The position numbers were made by a program, and so were the translations under genes. Shown piece after piece: positions 1 to 11,692 of a stretch of DNA of 64,000 nucleotides (the first letter of the stretch is position 1; each line of letters starts with the position of its first letter). Below the pieces are notes generated by a model, which ran no database searches, was not told the origin of the DNA, and saw only the letters and a program-made list of their open reading frames with translations. This DNA comes from Rhizopus sp. PT2906 (lineage: Eukaryota; Mucoromycota; Mucoromycetes; Mucorales; Rhizopodaceae): the NCBI GenBank assembly GCA_025529335.1, contig JAMYHX010000116.1, positions 1 to 64,000 on the forward strand, read 5' to 3'.

Positions 1-1797
1 TTTTTAGCATCTGACCAATGCAGTTCATCAGATGCGGGTGTTGTCGGACGAGTGACAGATGGAGTCTGGTTAACACTAAATCGACCCTTCTTGAACTCGC
101 CTTCTTGCAAGGTGCTACAGTTACTATTGATGGTTGATACAGCCGAAATGGGGCCAGCATGAGAAATGCCAAGACCAACGCCTGGATGGTTAATATCGAT
201 ATGAGCAGAGGAAGGAGGGGAGTAGGATGAAGGCGAGGCTTGGAGGTCGGTCGTGTTGATAGAGTGGTTGTAATCTTCAATGACAAATCGGGATTTTTTG
301 GGAGCTGCTACTGCAGGTGTAGACGATGGCAGCACAGGCGTCACGGGTTCATCTGGCGATTTATCACCAGACAGAAGTGGTGCATCCTTGATGGTCACAT
401 CACCAAATGTGATGTGTTTCTTTTCAGCCCCGTTATTTACAGACTTGGTTCTGTCTGGTTTAGGTGGGTCTTCCTTAAACTTGACAACTGATTTGGATCG
501 GCTGGGAGCGTCTGTTGTTGTAGCTGGTGCTGCGGTCGGTATTGTTACTGCAGGCGTAGTTACTGCTGGCTCTGTTGCCACGGGTGTCATCGTTTGTTTA
601 GTTGTGTCCTTTCCATCTTCAGGACTATCAAAATCCCAATTCTGGTCACTGGCTGAAAACATAATGTGTCTCTTTGGTAGTCGTTTGTGGGGACGCATAT
701 CCAAGGGTGGCACAAGGGCAAGAACAGATTTCACAAGATATTCCTTCCTCTTGGCCTGCTTAAAGAATGGATGAAGCAGCAACTTGTCAGCTGAAGGTCG
801 TTTGGAAGGATCCTTTTGTAAGCAAATATCGACCAATTCCTTAAACGTCTTGGAGTATTTGTGTTTACAGTTCTCCCGGTCGAGAGTAGGTGGTGCATTT
901 GAGAGCGTCATCATCAAGACCTTCATAGGGGGATACTTGGCAAATGGAGCATGACCTGTAGCCAGTTCATATGCAGTGATACCAAAGCTCCAGATATCTG
1001 CCTTATAATCATAACCAGACTGTTCCATGACCTCAGGCGCCATCCAGCAAGGTGTGCCCACAAAAGTTTTTCTCATTTCATTATTCTCCGTTAATGAGCT
1101 TGAAACACCAAAGTCAGCCAAGAGTACAGTGCCTTGGTCATCCATCAGTAGATTACCAGCCTTGACATCACGGTGAATGTGACCATTTTTGTGCAAATAG
1201 ATAAGGCCTTCTAATGCTTGTTTGAGAATAGTAGCAATTGAGATTTCATCAAAGCCATCCGGAAAGCCCGACTTCATAATGTCCAAGCAAGAGCCAGCTG
1301 CTAAATAGGGTGTGACAATATAGAGTTTAGATCCGTTTACAAAAGACCCATAAACTGGCAAAACATTTGGATGTTTTGATAAAGCCATTAATGCTGTTTC
1401 ACGCTATTAATAAAAATCAATATCTGTCGGTTCGTTTCGAAATATGTCATCTATTTTTACTCGAAGTTCGTCGATTTGATTCCTTTCAAACATATCCAAA
1501 TCGATCATCTTTACAGCCACCTTCTTCTTCAATGGCTTGTACATTGCTTCATAGACAACAGCGGAAGAGCCGTAGCCTATAATGAAAATGAGTTTATATA
1601 GATGACTTTGGTATATATCTATATTTATATGTACCAATTGGTTTTCCTATTTCAAAATCCTCGTACTTGTTTGCCCAATTTGATTCAGTAGGCACAGCCT
1701 GTTCTGAATCAATTGAGTGTATGGGTATCTTCAGATGAAGACCTTCAGATACACTCAAAGAACGTTTTGTCTGCTTGGGAACAGGCAAGTTCGACAT
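1..1797 (-). CDS. FRAY/OSR1-SPAK-like STE20-family protein kinase (C-terminus beyond window)
   Basis: Three exons (1635-1797, 1461-1576, 1-1403) are joined by 58- and 57-nt introns; the last exon is open to the window edge, giving at least 560 residues. Visible kinase landmarks are the glycine loop GKPIGYGSSAVVYEA (about residues 51-65), ATP-binding Lys77 in VAVK, HRDVKAGN with Asp172, DFG with Asp190, and the activation segment FVGTPCWMAPEVMEQ. That last motif is typical of the GCK-VI subgroup (OSR1/SPAK/Fray). After the kinase domain comes a Ser/Thr/Pro-rich linker with several short RF/RFxV-like stretches. Animal members act downstream of WNK kinases on ion transport; the role in fungi is inferred only. 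The C-terminal PF2/CCT domain, if present, is outside the window. Start chosen as the first ATG of the open frame. Confidence 0.88.
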
Positions 1798-3309
1798 GAA
1801 TTAGAGGCTAATTGATCTGTTTTTTGGTCGGGAAAAGGGTGATTGTTGTTATCTGTGTAATGTAGTAAAATGCTTATTGTTCTCTTTTTGTGTCGCTTTT
1901 GTTGTGGTCGCTGGTTCTTATTTTGTGTGGAAAATAAAAAAAATAGAGGGAAAAAGAATATAAAAAATAGATTTTGAAATTTAGTTTTATCCAATAAAAA
2001 ATATTTTTTTTTCTCTCTCTCTCTTTACAGGCTTAAACCCAAAAGGACAATAAGAGTGCAGCATTGGATAATGCCCTAGGAGAATTATTGTCACAATGAT
2101 ATCAGAAAGAGACATCGTTTTATTCCATCATCAATACATGTGTCCATTAATTTGATTTGTTAAAGTTATTTCATTCAATATGTCAGTTTACTCTATATGC
2201 TAAGCTTATTGAACACGGGTAATCATGCTAATTGACTCAATACCGTCGTTTGTTATATAAACCAGATAATGGGGACCATTCTATGACGATGATGACATGT
2301 TCACTATATTTGGATATAGCGTACCTCATCGCCATGCTTTACTCTCTCTCTCTCTTTCTCGATTATACTCTGTCTTTGTACACTGAGTGGAAATTACGGG
2401 AATATTAATCAGCAATTATAACTTGTAAGAATAATATTGAAGCTATATGAAATCAATTAGTCATTCTTATCGAATTGTGCGTATAAACATCATCCGTAGT
2501 ATCTCTCTCTCTCTCTCTCTTTTCGCTCTCTCTTTCTCTCACACAAATTGATCTTTTCCAGGCGGCATTTAAAAATTGACTGACTGTGTTTACTTTTTAA
2601 CCCAAGACCATTAGAAAAATTTTGTGAATAACCGGAGATTGAAGTGAGAAATTACAGACATGAAGTATGGGACAAACTGTCTATGTAATGAAACACTCAA
2701 GTCTGGTCTATGTTGCGTCTTTTATTAAGCCTTTACATTATTAAGACATGAAAAAAGAACTAACGTTTGGCTTTCATTTTTATCTCGGTTGATGTTGGCA
2801 TTTTAAAGTAGTTCCTTGCATAAACGGTCATTAAGCCAAGAGATATCAATCTTTTTTCGAAGCACGTGTACTGTATAAAGTAGGCCAATCTATTTTGATT
2901 ATAGATGACCATTCATAGTGGTAGAAGAAGAGGAGGGATTAGACTAATGCCATCAATACTATCTTGACTTTACTTCAACTGTTTATTCACTTGCAAAAAT
3001 ACCGTTAGTAAGTTCGATTGAACGCGTCTTCTTTTAATATGCTCATAAACTGACTTCAACTGCATCAATCATCTCGTGTTCTTCCTTTACTTTTGCTCAA
3101 TAGCCGCTTTCCTATAGAAGGGCGTCATAACATAGTCTAAATTTCTGGGTATATTCTGGGCTAGGTTGCACAAGAAAATGTCCGGCGGCTTGTCCGAGGG
3201 AGAGATGGAGAGATGAAAAGGGCAAGAACAAGTCTCGAAATTTTTTATTAAGACCACACATCCCATTCAATCTTTCTCTCTCTCTTTATCCTTTTATTTA
3301 TAATTAAAG
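1798..3309. other. Intergenic, divergent promoter region with CT microsatellites
   Basis: This is the shared upstream region of the minus-strand kinase and plus-strand eS4. It holds several CT-rich tracts (2340-2360, 2502-2540, 3271-3290). The last lies just before the eS4 start and resembles the pyrimidine-rich leaders of ribosomal protein genes. No ORF with recognisable similarity was found. Confidence 0.6.
2502..2540. repeat. (TC)n microsatellite
   Basis: About ten perfect TC units followed by an imperfect CT-rich extension. Confidence 0.85.
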
Positions 3310-4449
3310 ATGGTAAGCAATAAGTAATCTATAGATGATGCATCCATCTAACACTATCCCATAGGCTCGTGGTCCTAAGAAGCACATGAAGCGTTTGGCA
3401 GCCCCTAAGCATTGGATGCTTGATAAACTTTTGGGTATGTCTTTAATTTGAGAGGGGGAGACAGTGAACATTTCGAAATGGTTAAAGTGATGACAAAAAA
3501 AAAATCAATAGTCAAGCTCAACAATCGTAATAACAATTGACGAGTATTTTCTTAACTGATAAACTTTTATTGAAGCAACTGTCTCTCTCTATAATCATGA
3601 ATTATATTCTAACATACTTTTAGGTAACTATGCCCCTAAGCCTTCTTCTGGTCCTCACAAGACTCGTGAATGTTTACCCTTGATCGTTTTCATTCGTAAC
3701 CGCTTAAAGTACGCTCTTAACGGCCGCGAAGTTCAATCCATCTTGATGCAACGTCTTGTCAAGGTCGACGGTAAGGTCCGTACCGATTCCACTTTTCCTG
3801 CTGGTTTCATGGGTAAGTGTTAAAAAAAATGGGGGATAGGCTTGAGTTTTATTGACGGCTAAGCTTTGACGAATCCCGGATGCTTTTTTTTGCTTGCTTT
3901 TTTTAATTTGACATAACAGACGTTATCCAAATTGAAAAAACTGGTGAAAACTTCCGTCTCGTCTATGACGTTAAAGGTCGCTTTGCTGTTCACCGCATCA
4001 CTGATGAAGAAGCCAAGTACAAATTGTGCAAGGTTAAGAAGGTTTTGGTTGGTGCTAAGGGTATTCCCTACATCACCACCCACGATGGTCGTACCATCCG
4101 TTACCCTGATCCTTTGATCAAGGCTAACGATACCATCCGTTTCAACCTTGAAACCGGCAAGATTGAAGACTTTGTCAAGTTCGATGTTGGTAACGTCGTT
4201 ATGGTCACTGGTGGTCGTAACATTGGTCGCGTTGGTCAACTCATTCACCGTGAACGTCACATTGGTGGCTTTGAAATTGTTCACATCAAGGACGCTCTTG
4301 ACCGTGTCTTTGCTACTCGTATCTCCAACGTTTTCACCATCGGTCAAGGTACTAAGCCTTGGATCTCTCTCCCCAAGGGTAAGGGTGTCAAGCTCTCTAT
4401 TACTGAAGAACGTGATCGCCGTAGAGCTGCTGCTACTGCCACTCACTAA
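3310..4449 (+). CDS. RPS4: 40S ribosomal protein eS4
   Basis: Cytosolic small-subunit ribosomal protein of 263 residues, the usual length for eS4. Exons: 3310-3312, 3365-3434, 3624-3812, 3920-4449. The first exon is only the ATG, followed at once by a GTAAGC donor. The protein starts MARGPKKHMKRLAAPKHWML and contains the KOW-type stretch VVMVTGGRNIGRVG, both characteristic of eS4. Codon use in exons 3 and 4 is biased to GGT, GCT and AAG, as expected for a highly expressed gene. A CT-rich tract precedes the start. Confidence 0.97.
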
Positions 4450-4740
4450 AAAAATCCATGATTTTTTTAGAATAAATCATCATTTTGCTTTGTAGGACCT
4501 CTCTCATTGTTCTCTTCCCTTGTTCATTATCATTTTGCTATTGTATATAATTATTATTTTATTATTAAAGAAATGTTCATTTTCTAAGAATTGCGTCACG
4601 ACGATTGGTGGGGTTGAACTTGAGTTGAGCATGAAACCCACATCATTATGCAGAACTTTTTTTTTTTTTATTTCTATTTTTTTTTCTTTTGCACATTTTC
4701 TTATAACCCCAACACACATACGACAACATATTTATATAAA

Positions 4741-6285
4741 ATGACAATCATTGACACTGAGTGTATTTCAAGGTAAAGAGAAAAAGAAGATGAGTTGACC
4801 AAACATAACTTTAAACTAAACGACAAAACTCAGTGGTACAGACATGTTCATAAAGCCGAGGCCGATTGTTCATGATCAAAAAGTGACCATTCACCACTGG
4901 TAAAGAAAAGACATCAAAAGTTTGAATAGCGTATCAACAGTTGACTATAGGCAGCTACGAGATTTATTATTGACAGATAAACAATTTGAAAATGAATTGA
5001 TTGTCCCGACGGGACATGATATCTATAAAGTAATATAAACATCATCTCTTAAAAAAAATAGCTAACGTTCGTCTGTAGTATAACTATATTACCGGACAAA
5101 GAGGATATCTGCTAAAGGGAATTGGATATAACCCTACCTGTATGGCATCAGGGTAAGTACAAGAGAGAGAGAGATCTATTTGATAAGGTGAATATAACAT
5201 ATATATTTATCAGATATGGATACTGGGCAGCTGGTGGACAACATGGCGATTTGACAATCAAAGATATCAAAAGTGACTATCAGATGTAAGAGAATAGATG
5301 GACATGATTGAACAAGGAAGCTCAATTACGTAATAGGCATATAACTTCCGCACCAGGTTGCACGATTAACAATGGACTCTGTTTTTCTCGTTGCTTAAAC
5401 GGAGAAATAAGGTTATTGGTGTCAAACAACGATACGACGATTCGTGTATTTAGTGTACCAGACTTGAAGCTGTTGGAGACACTAGAGTTTAGGACAGCTG
5501 TAAATCATAGTAAGCTTGATCATATATCATATTGTGTGTGAGTTAATAATAATAAAAAATAGCGTCTGTCAGTCCAAACGGTAGGAAGATGGTTACTGTC
5601 GGAGACGATAATCGGGTGTTATTATTCAATATTTCCTATTCTGGGAATTACGAATTAATGCAAACAATGGCAGGTAAGGAAAAAAAAAAGACTTGCATAT
5701 CAAAAAAGCTAAATCAACATTTTATAGTATCAAAGGATGCCAATTTCTCTATAGCATGGAATCATACATCTGATAAATTTGCAGTGTCGAGCCAGGATGG
5801 GTCTGTGCACGTGTGGGATATTCGACATTCAGATCCTCTCGCTAAATTTACAAGTGTTCACGTAAGAATCAAAGAGTAAGAGAAAAAAAAAAACGGAAAC
5901 GAGATTGACGAGATGTTGTAGCCTTCGATTACAAAAGGAGCAGCAAGATGTGTAAAGTTCACACAAGCAGGAGCCATCGATCTGCTAGCATTTACAGAGC
6001 ACGTATCTCACGTTCATGTTATTGATGCCCGCACATTTGATGGACAACAAACATTAAGAGTTGGATCAGCTGGACATGATACACCCATTACTGGTTTATG
6101 TTTTTCTGCAGATAGTAAAAAGATGTTTATAGGTAGATAGAGAGAAAAAGAGAGAGGGAGTGAGGGAAAGATTGCTCTCTAAGAAGGTATTGCTGACCGT
6201 CTAATTAGGCCTAGAGAACGCGGTTTTAGATTTTAATGTGGACACGGGTACACGAAGGCGATTTCCTGGAGGCATCTTGATATAA
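4741..6285 (+). CDS. WD40-repeat protein (DUF2415-like family)
   Basis: Ten short exons: 4741-4772, 4834-4899, 4951-5029, 5079-5152, 5214-5285, 5337-5509, 5563-5673, 5728-5861, 5922-6132, 6209-6285; predicted protein 342 residues. WD-type stretches are visible, for example DNRVLLFNISYSG, DGSVHVWDIRHSD and a C-terminal repeat with LENAVLDFNVDTG. The YGYWAAGGQHGDL segment and the terminal repeat resemble fungal and plant WD proteins carrying the uncharacterised DUF2415 motif; this is recalled similarity, not a search. Several splice sites were chosen only because they keep the frame open (acceptors at 4950, 5078 and 5336), so the N-terminal half is less certain. A likely poly(A) signal, AATAAA, lies at about 6352. 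Function unknown. Confidence 0.75.
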
Positions 6286-6834
6286 TGTAAATTGTTCATA
6301 TGTATAAACTTCTCTTTGTATATTCGGTTTTTTAAATTAAAGCAATTGTGTAATAAAAATGGTTAATCTTTAATTTTATGTAGCACATCCAAGGCAGATC
6401 GACGCTTGCATGAATTTATTCTGACAATAGTTCATTGGACTGTTGCTATAGTTGCTAATATATCATATTTTATCATACCAATCATACGTGTAGATAGCGT
6501 GTTATGCATAGAAATATACTATCTTATTCAGTCATGATGATGGTGCTTATTTTGTTGAGAAGTTAGTCTGGAAATTTTTCTAGAAAGTACTTGAGCAACT
6601 ATGTCATATGCTTGTTACAAATAAGACAGTGACACTTTACATCAGACACTATCGGAGTTGATCATCACGTACCTGTTTTATATCTGGTAATGGCTATAAA
6701 ATCACCATTTTTTTTCTTTTCCTCTGCTCCCCCCTTTTCTCCTTTCACCCCACTACTCTACTTGTATATATAGACACACATATAAGTCACTCTTTCTTCT
6801 TTTTTTCATAGTTTTGCAAATATCTGTGGCACTC
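6286..6834. other. Intergenic region upstream of the velvet gene
   Basis: AT-rich sequence with the WD40 gene terminator at its left end and a pyrimidine-rich leader (6710-6815) before the velvet start. No other coding signal seen. Confidence 0.5.
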
Positions 6835-7815
6835 ATGGATGACAGCTCAAGTGAAGACCTGTTTAGCTTAATTAATTTCAGTGGCGAACAAGAAGAGTAT
6901 TTAAATGAGCCACCACAACCGTCTTCATCTACCTCTGTGGCGTCCCATAAGCATATAACCTTTATGGAACCCAATATAGACGTGTTGATAGATTATCCTG
7001 TAAATAAACTATATGAAAAATACTTTAGACAAAATGAACTGCCTTGTAATATAAAGTAGGTGATTTGTACCTAATTAGATTTAGTAGAATTAACTTTCTT
7101 TATACTAGTACATATAAATTAGAAATAGCGGAGCAGCCTGTACAGTGCCGGATTAGTAGCGACAGTGACAAAGACCGAAGACCGATCGATCCTGCGCCGA
7201 TAATTAAATTGACAGTTTTAGATAAAGACAATCAAAGAATTCAAGAGTAATAGTACACAGTAGTAGAAATTGCAGCATAAGCATCAATTTGTTTACTCAC
7301 ATGTTATTATTATAGTCCAGGGGAAAGTCCGTTTTATGTTATGCATGTCTCGCTCTGGTCTGTAGACATGAAGACACAGTATGATCTTGTAGAAAATAGT
7401 CGAGTCTTGACTGGGTCACTCGTCAGCTCCCCTTCACTTCTTAAAGACTTACAAGATGAATTTGCTTACTTTTTTGCGTTCTCTGACCTGAGCATACGAT
7501 TGACAGGGCGATATCGATTACGATTTAGTCTAGTTCATATAGCAAGGTATACAAAAAAAAAAAAAAGAGGTCACTTGTAAAATTACTTAAACAGGATTAT
7601 GTAGGAATGAAATTGTAGACCAAGTATTTTCTGATCCATTTACAACTTATTCAGCAAAAACTTATCCTGGAATGAAAAGTAGATGTTTCTATGTTTTTAG
7701 ATATTTTTCGATTGTCTAATTTTTGCTTTTGTTAGAATCAAGTGAATTGGCTAAACATTTGGCAAAGCAAGGCTTAAAAATAACCATTCGTACACAAACA
7801 AGGTCCAAAAAATAA
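6835..7815 (+). CDS. Velvet-domain transcription factor
   Basis: Five exons (6835-7055, 7109-7246, 7316-7546, 7605-7678, 7736-7815) encode 247 residues. The velvet domain runs from about residue 75 to the C-terminus. It opens with YKLEIAEQPVQCRISS and DKDRRPIDPAPIIKL, the family's best conserved block, and continues through LTGSLVSSPSLLKDLQDE and YRLRFSLVHIA to VFSDPFTTYSAKTYPGM. Velvet proteins are fungal DNA-binding regulators that form homo- and heterodimers controlling development and secondary metabolism. The compact single-domain layout resembles VelB/VosA/Ryp rather than VeA. Which paralogue it is cannot be decided here. The 73-residue N-terminus is acidic and not conserved. Confidence 0.92.
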
Positions 7816-9993
7816 ACTATGTGTCACAGTGATTAAACCTTATTACCCGACCTTGTTACCTGTCTTTCCATAAATGGGTTGAGCGATTGAATAACTGGGT
7901 ACTCTACCATTGGACAGATTTTGTGGTTGCGATGAGTATTCCCCAAAGTCTAGATTTATCACAAGTTTGAGCAAAATATACACTGTTTATAATTAACCGT
8001 GAATAAACAAAAAGACATGGATATCATTGTTTGTATGTTTTACTAGATTTTATTGCAATCAGATGTTAATTTATAATCGATTTCAAGCTTTTTTTCTCTT
8101 TTCCTTTTTCTTTAGAACCTTAAAGAAGAAAAGATTCGGGGTTACTTAAAGATCCTGCTATTGGTGCACGAAGTGAATGAAAATCAGAAAAAAAAAAAAG
8201 AAATCCACAAGAGTTTACGACATAACGAATCATCGAGACTTGGTTAGAAATCACAAAAGTACAACACAAGGGATTTTGCTACATGGACAGGTGTAAATAT
8301 AGGTTTATTGAATAGAAAAAGATAAAAAAGATCCCAATCATGAATAACTGCTCATTGAGCATCACTTTACAACAGTTCTTTGCAGCAATTCGTTATAACC
8401 AACCTGTCTCAAAAATTTCTATTCAAGCTTTTCCTGTCATTCCTTTGAGCCAAAGCAAATACTATTTTGGATAATAAAACATAATCGTCTGTTTTATCAG
8501 TATCTATTGTTGATGTTCATTTTGTGGAAGTAATCTGTCCGCAGTAGCTTATATCCATCATCGTACGCACTTTGTAATTGATTGATTGATTTTTTATTTT
8601 GTTTTAAATTACCAAAAGGTTTAGAAAGAAGCAAAGGATGTCTTTCTCTTAGGATCCTTTTATTCGCCTACGCTTTGTCTTTGTAGTAAAAGAAACGGAT
8701 GCTGTCACTTTTTACATGAATATGGTCAGATTCGATAGCTCTCTTCTTAAAGAACAGGATATTATGTAGATTAAACATGATTTCCTTTATTTTTTTTATT
8801 TTTTTTTACTGAAATTATCTTTGATATTGCCTCTGGGAAGCAAATGCATCTCTATGTTACAGAGCGACTCTAGAAACGACATATTCAAAGCTATTTACAA
8901 TCACATTAACGACAGACAATAGACTCCAGGATCACTTTGTGAGTATTCGTAAATATTTTCATCTTGTCTCGATGTCAAAAACTTTTCCATGTCTCTAAAA
9001 TCATGATTTCCAGGCTGGGTAACCAGTATCCTTTCCATCTGCACTAATCTGAATATATTCTGATTACTTTTTCACTGTCTTTGATTGTTCTTAACCTGAA
9101 GCAAAGCATTCTTTATCTTTTTTGTACAAACATCCAAGCAAGACTGGATTAAATTGTCTTTAAGCATTGGTTTCAACTAGCTTAAAGAAGGATCAGAGCG
9201 GTTGACAAAGTTTTTGGATATAGAACATTCAAATGGTCTCAGTATTGTATAAAGATCCTTTTTAACACGTTCACATTCTACTGGTGTTTTAATGAGATCG
9301 AAAACGACTCTATGACCTTCAGCGATAGTAAAAGTTATTTTAACTGATATTTAAGGTCATTAACACGTTCCTACAAAAAAACAAGAGTATTAAAAGGGTA
9401 TGTGGTGTATTCTTTTAGTGAATGTGAAGCAAGTGCTTGATGTCATTCTGAATTAGGACAGGATATCCTTATCATAGGCAATTACATCATAGAAGAATAG
9501 TCTGCTGTTTATTAATTGCCAATAAAAAAAATATTTTAGGGATAAGTTTGTGAATTGTTCGACAAACAGAAAGAAAAACAAAAAAAAATTATATATAAAT
9601 TATTAATAAATATCTATTATCAAAGGTTATTACTACTAACTTTACTTTATACGCGCAAAGATGTATATAATATGTTGCAATGAAGAAGAGAGAAATGGAG
9701 TGTGTATTTTATTTCAATGAGATTTGAGTTCCTGCATATCATCACAGAGCAGGCTACCCCGTGGTTTTTATGGATGTTACAAATAATTAATTTGGCTATT
9801 TGTACCAGCTATTGGCGTCATTCCCTTTGCTACCTTTAAACTTTGTCCATCCATGTCCACCTCTTTTCCATCATGTTGCTGATACTTAATGATATTATCT
9901 AAAAGCATTGCAAGGTTAGACAATACACCATTTGATGACCTTTTATTACTTGATTATTCTTTCATCAATTAAAATATCTCGAGTTTTATACAT
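7816..9993. other. Gene-poor intergenic stretch with decayed sequence
   Basis: More than 2 kb without a plausible intact gene. A degenerate minus-strand coding relic lies near its right half (listed separately). The rest is AT-rich with poly(A/T) tracts and no recognised family. Confidence 0.5.
9080..9350 (-). pseudogene. Decayed coding relic, family not recognised
   Basis: On the minus strand one frame reads about 55 residues without a stop (for example FTIAEGHRVVFDLIKTPVE and FECSISKNFVNRSDPSL), then a TAG, then about 30 more residues in the same frame before the next stop. The amino-acid composition looks like real protein, but there is no start and no splice sites that rescue it. It may be the remains of a repeat-family gene. 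Confidence 0.35.
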
Positions 9994-10320
9994 TCAATCT
10001 TTTCTATTCGTTTTTGTGAAGGTGCAATATGCTAAATTCCTACGGTTGTTTCTTTGGGGTACGCTCCTTTTAATGATGCCTGCACCAACTTTGTTCAAAT
10101 ACTTTACATAATGCTCGTTTATATCATATCTATCACCAAATCCAAAAAGGAAAATATAAGGCTCAGTAATCCTGAAACTGGAATAAAGCCTTTTGAGAGC
10201 AACTGTCATCTTCAAGGGGTACTTGCCTTAAGCTTTAGTGTTGGGTTTGACAAAATTCTTAATTAGTACAGGCTCCACTTGTGCTTGCTTTAAAATGCTA
10301 TCATTTGTATTACAATGCTT
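9994..10320 (-). repeat. Diverged repeat, copy 1 (relic coding)
   Basis: Minus-strand translation contains NDSILKQAQVEPVLIKNF followed by a 73-residue open frame with SSFRITEPYIF and DRYDINEHYVKYLN. The same order of motifs recurs at 11281-11590. Shared DNA includes GCTTTAAAATGC followed by CACTTGTATTA-like sequence at the right ends. Probably an old duplicated gene or transposon fragment. Confidence 0.5.
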
Positions 10321-10610
10321 AGAGGCTTTCCAAAACTATTTTCCGACTGTTTCTTATTGAATAAGATATGATGTTGCTACCTCTGTTACCCTTTAAATCC
10401 AGTTGATAATCTTCTTATGTTGCTATTCCCCAAAAAAAACATTGAGGATTATAGCTAATAAATAGATTCTATACAACAATTGTATTTAAGTTGGTCACAT
10501 GCCCCAGTTCTCTTTTCATTCAATCTCAGCTACTAGACGATGTCAGGCATTTCCAGTTGCCACCCCTCAATCAGTTCTTCCTTCTTTTTATCAACTAATT
10601 ATGTAGGACA

Positions 10611-11170
10611 GCATGCCACAAATCAATATACAACCAAGCCAAGAGCTGCTACTTGATGAATGCAAATAGTATCAGCAGCTATATTAATGAGGATGCCCTT
10701 GATACCTTGCTTTCTCTTGAACAATTCTTAATAAAACAAAAGCTGTCGTTATCGGACATGGACAGAAACGGTGACACGGCCATCCAGCTACTATACAAGA
10801 TCTTTCGAGATATTTTCGGCGATGCTCATCCAAAAGAATCAGCAGCCGAAAAAATAGAAGATGTTTGCAGCAAAACAATCAATGCAATCAACATGACCAA
10901 ACAAGTTCTAGTGAAAATCAAAGACGAAGCTTCACAAAAACGAATACTAGAATTCTTGGACGATGACCTTATCACTATTGAAAGAAATATAGCATAGATG
11001 CTTTACCAAGAGAAAAAAGAGCAAGATTAGCCAATAGCCAAGCTGCCAACCAAGCTAGACTAGAAGCTTTGAATTGGATAAAGAACTTATTCGACAAATG
11101 TTCTTCACCAAAAAGTTTAAAAGCTGTGTTCTACTGCTACATAGAAAGTAATATGCATGCCTTTAATAAA
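10611..11170 (+). pseudogene. Frameshifted hypothetical gene
   Basis: Three segments in different frames read like one protein. The first is a short start with MPQINIQPSQELLLDE. The second is the 114-residue open frame at 10653-10997 (helical, with NGDTAIQLLYKIFRDIFG). The third is a +1-shifted continuation, IDALPREKRARLANSQAANQ, running to a TAA near 11179. No GT-AG intron joins them cleanly, so it is probably a decayed gene. It has no recognised domain and sits between the two copies of the diverged repeat, which suggests it belongs to the same mobile or repeated unit. Confidence 0.4.
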
Positions 11171-11280
11171 TCCATGTAATTTCACAAATGTGCATACACT
11201 TGTAATACTTGAGAAAGTAAACACAGCCATGTTTTCAGTACCAAAATGTTATAAGACGCACCAAGCAACGTTTTATATAC

Positions 11281-11590
11281 CTAAAGGATTAAACCGTCTT
11301 TTAGAAACTTGCCGCTTGTAAAAAATATATGTGTCCGCTTTCTGAAAATGAACGAAAAATCGACCTTATGAGGTAATAATGCTTTTACCATCTCATCGTT
11401 GCCTCTCTCACACAAATTTGCATGCTTTACAGAATGCTCGATTATATAGTGTTTATCACTAACTGCGAAAATATGAAGCTTAGTAATCGTGGAGCTGGAA
11501 TAAGTGTATATGGTCTTGACAGGCTTTCCTAATGAATACAAGCTCCGCTCCCAATTGCTTTAAAATGCGGTCACTTGTATTAGTAAACAT
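11281..11590 (-). repeat. Diverged repeat, copy 2 (relic coding)
   Basis: Minus-strand translation has SDRILKQLGAELVFIRKAC then SSSTITKLHIFAVSDKHYII and EHSVKHANL, matching the motif order of the copy at 9994-10320 at low identity. One or more frame breaks separate the parts. It ends about 100 bp before the uL16 start, so it may overlap that promoter. Confidence 0.5.
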
Positions 11591-11610
11591 CTGCGCCGTA
11601 GCAGTAATGC

Positions 11611-11620
11611 ATATATAAAG
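11611..11620 (+). promoter_or_regulatory. TATA-like box upstream of uL16
   Basis: ATATATAAAG lies about 75 bp upstream of the uL16 ATG, followed by a long pyrimidine tract (11637-11675) that probably contains the transcript start. Confidence 0.45.
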
Positions 11621-11692
11621 AGAACCTATTGTTTCTTTTCCCTTTCTTTTTCTCTTTTTTTTTTCTTCCTTTTACAAAACAACAAAAACAAC

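Noticed and set aside
240..774. Plus-strand ORFs of 83 and 164 residues
   Set aside because: They lie antisense to the Pro/Thr-rich tail of the FRAY/OSR1-like kinase and are shadows of that frame.
3859..4446. 195-residue minus-strand ORF
   Set aside because: Exactly antisense to the last exon of eS4; a codon-bias shadow of a highly expressed gene.
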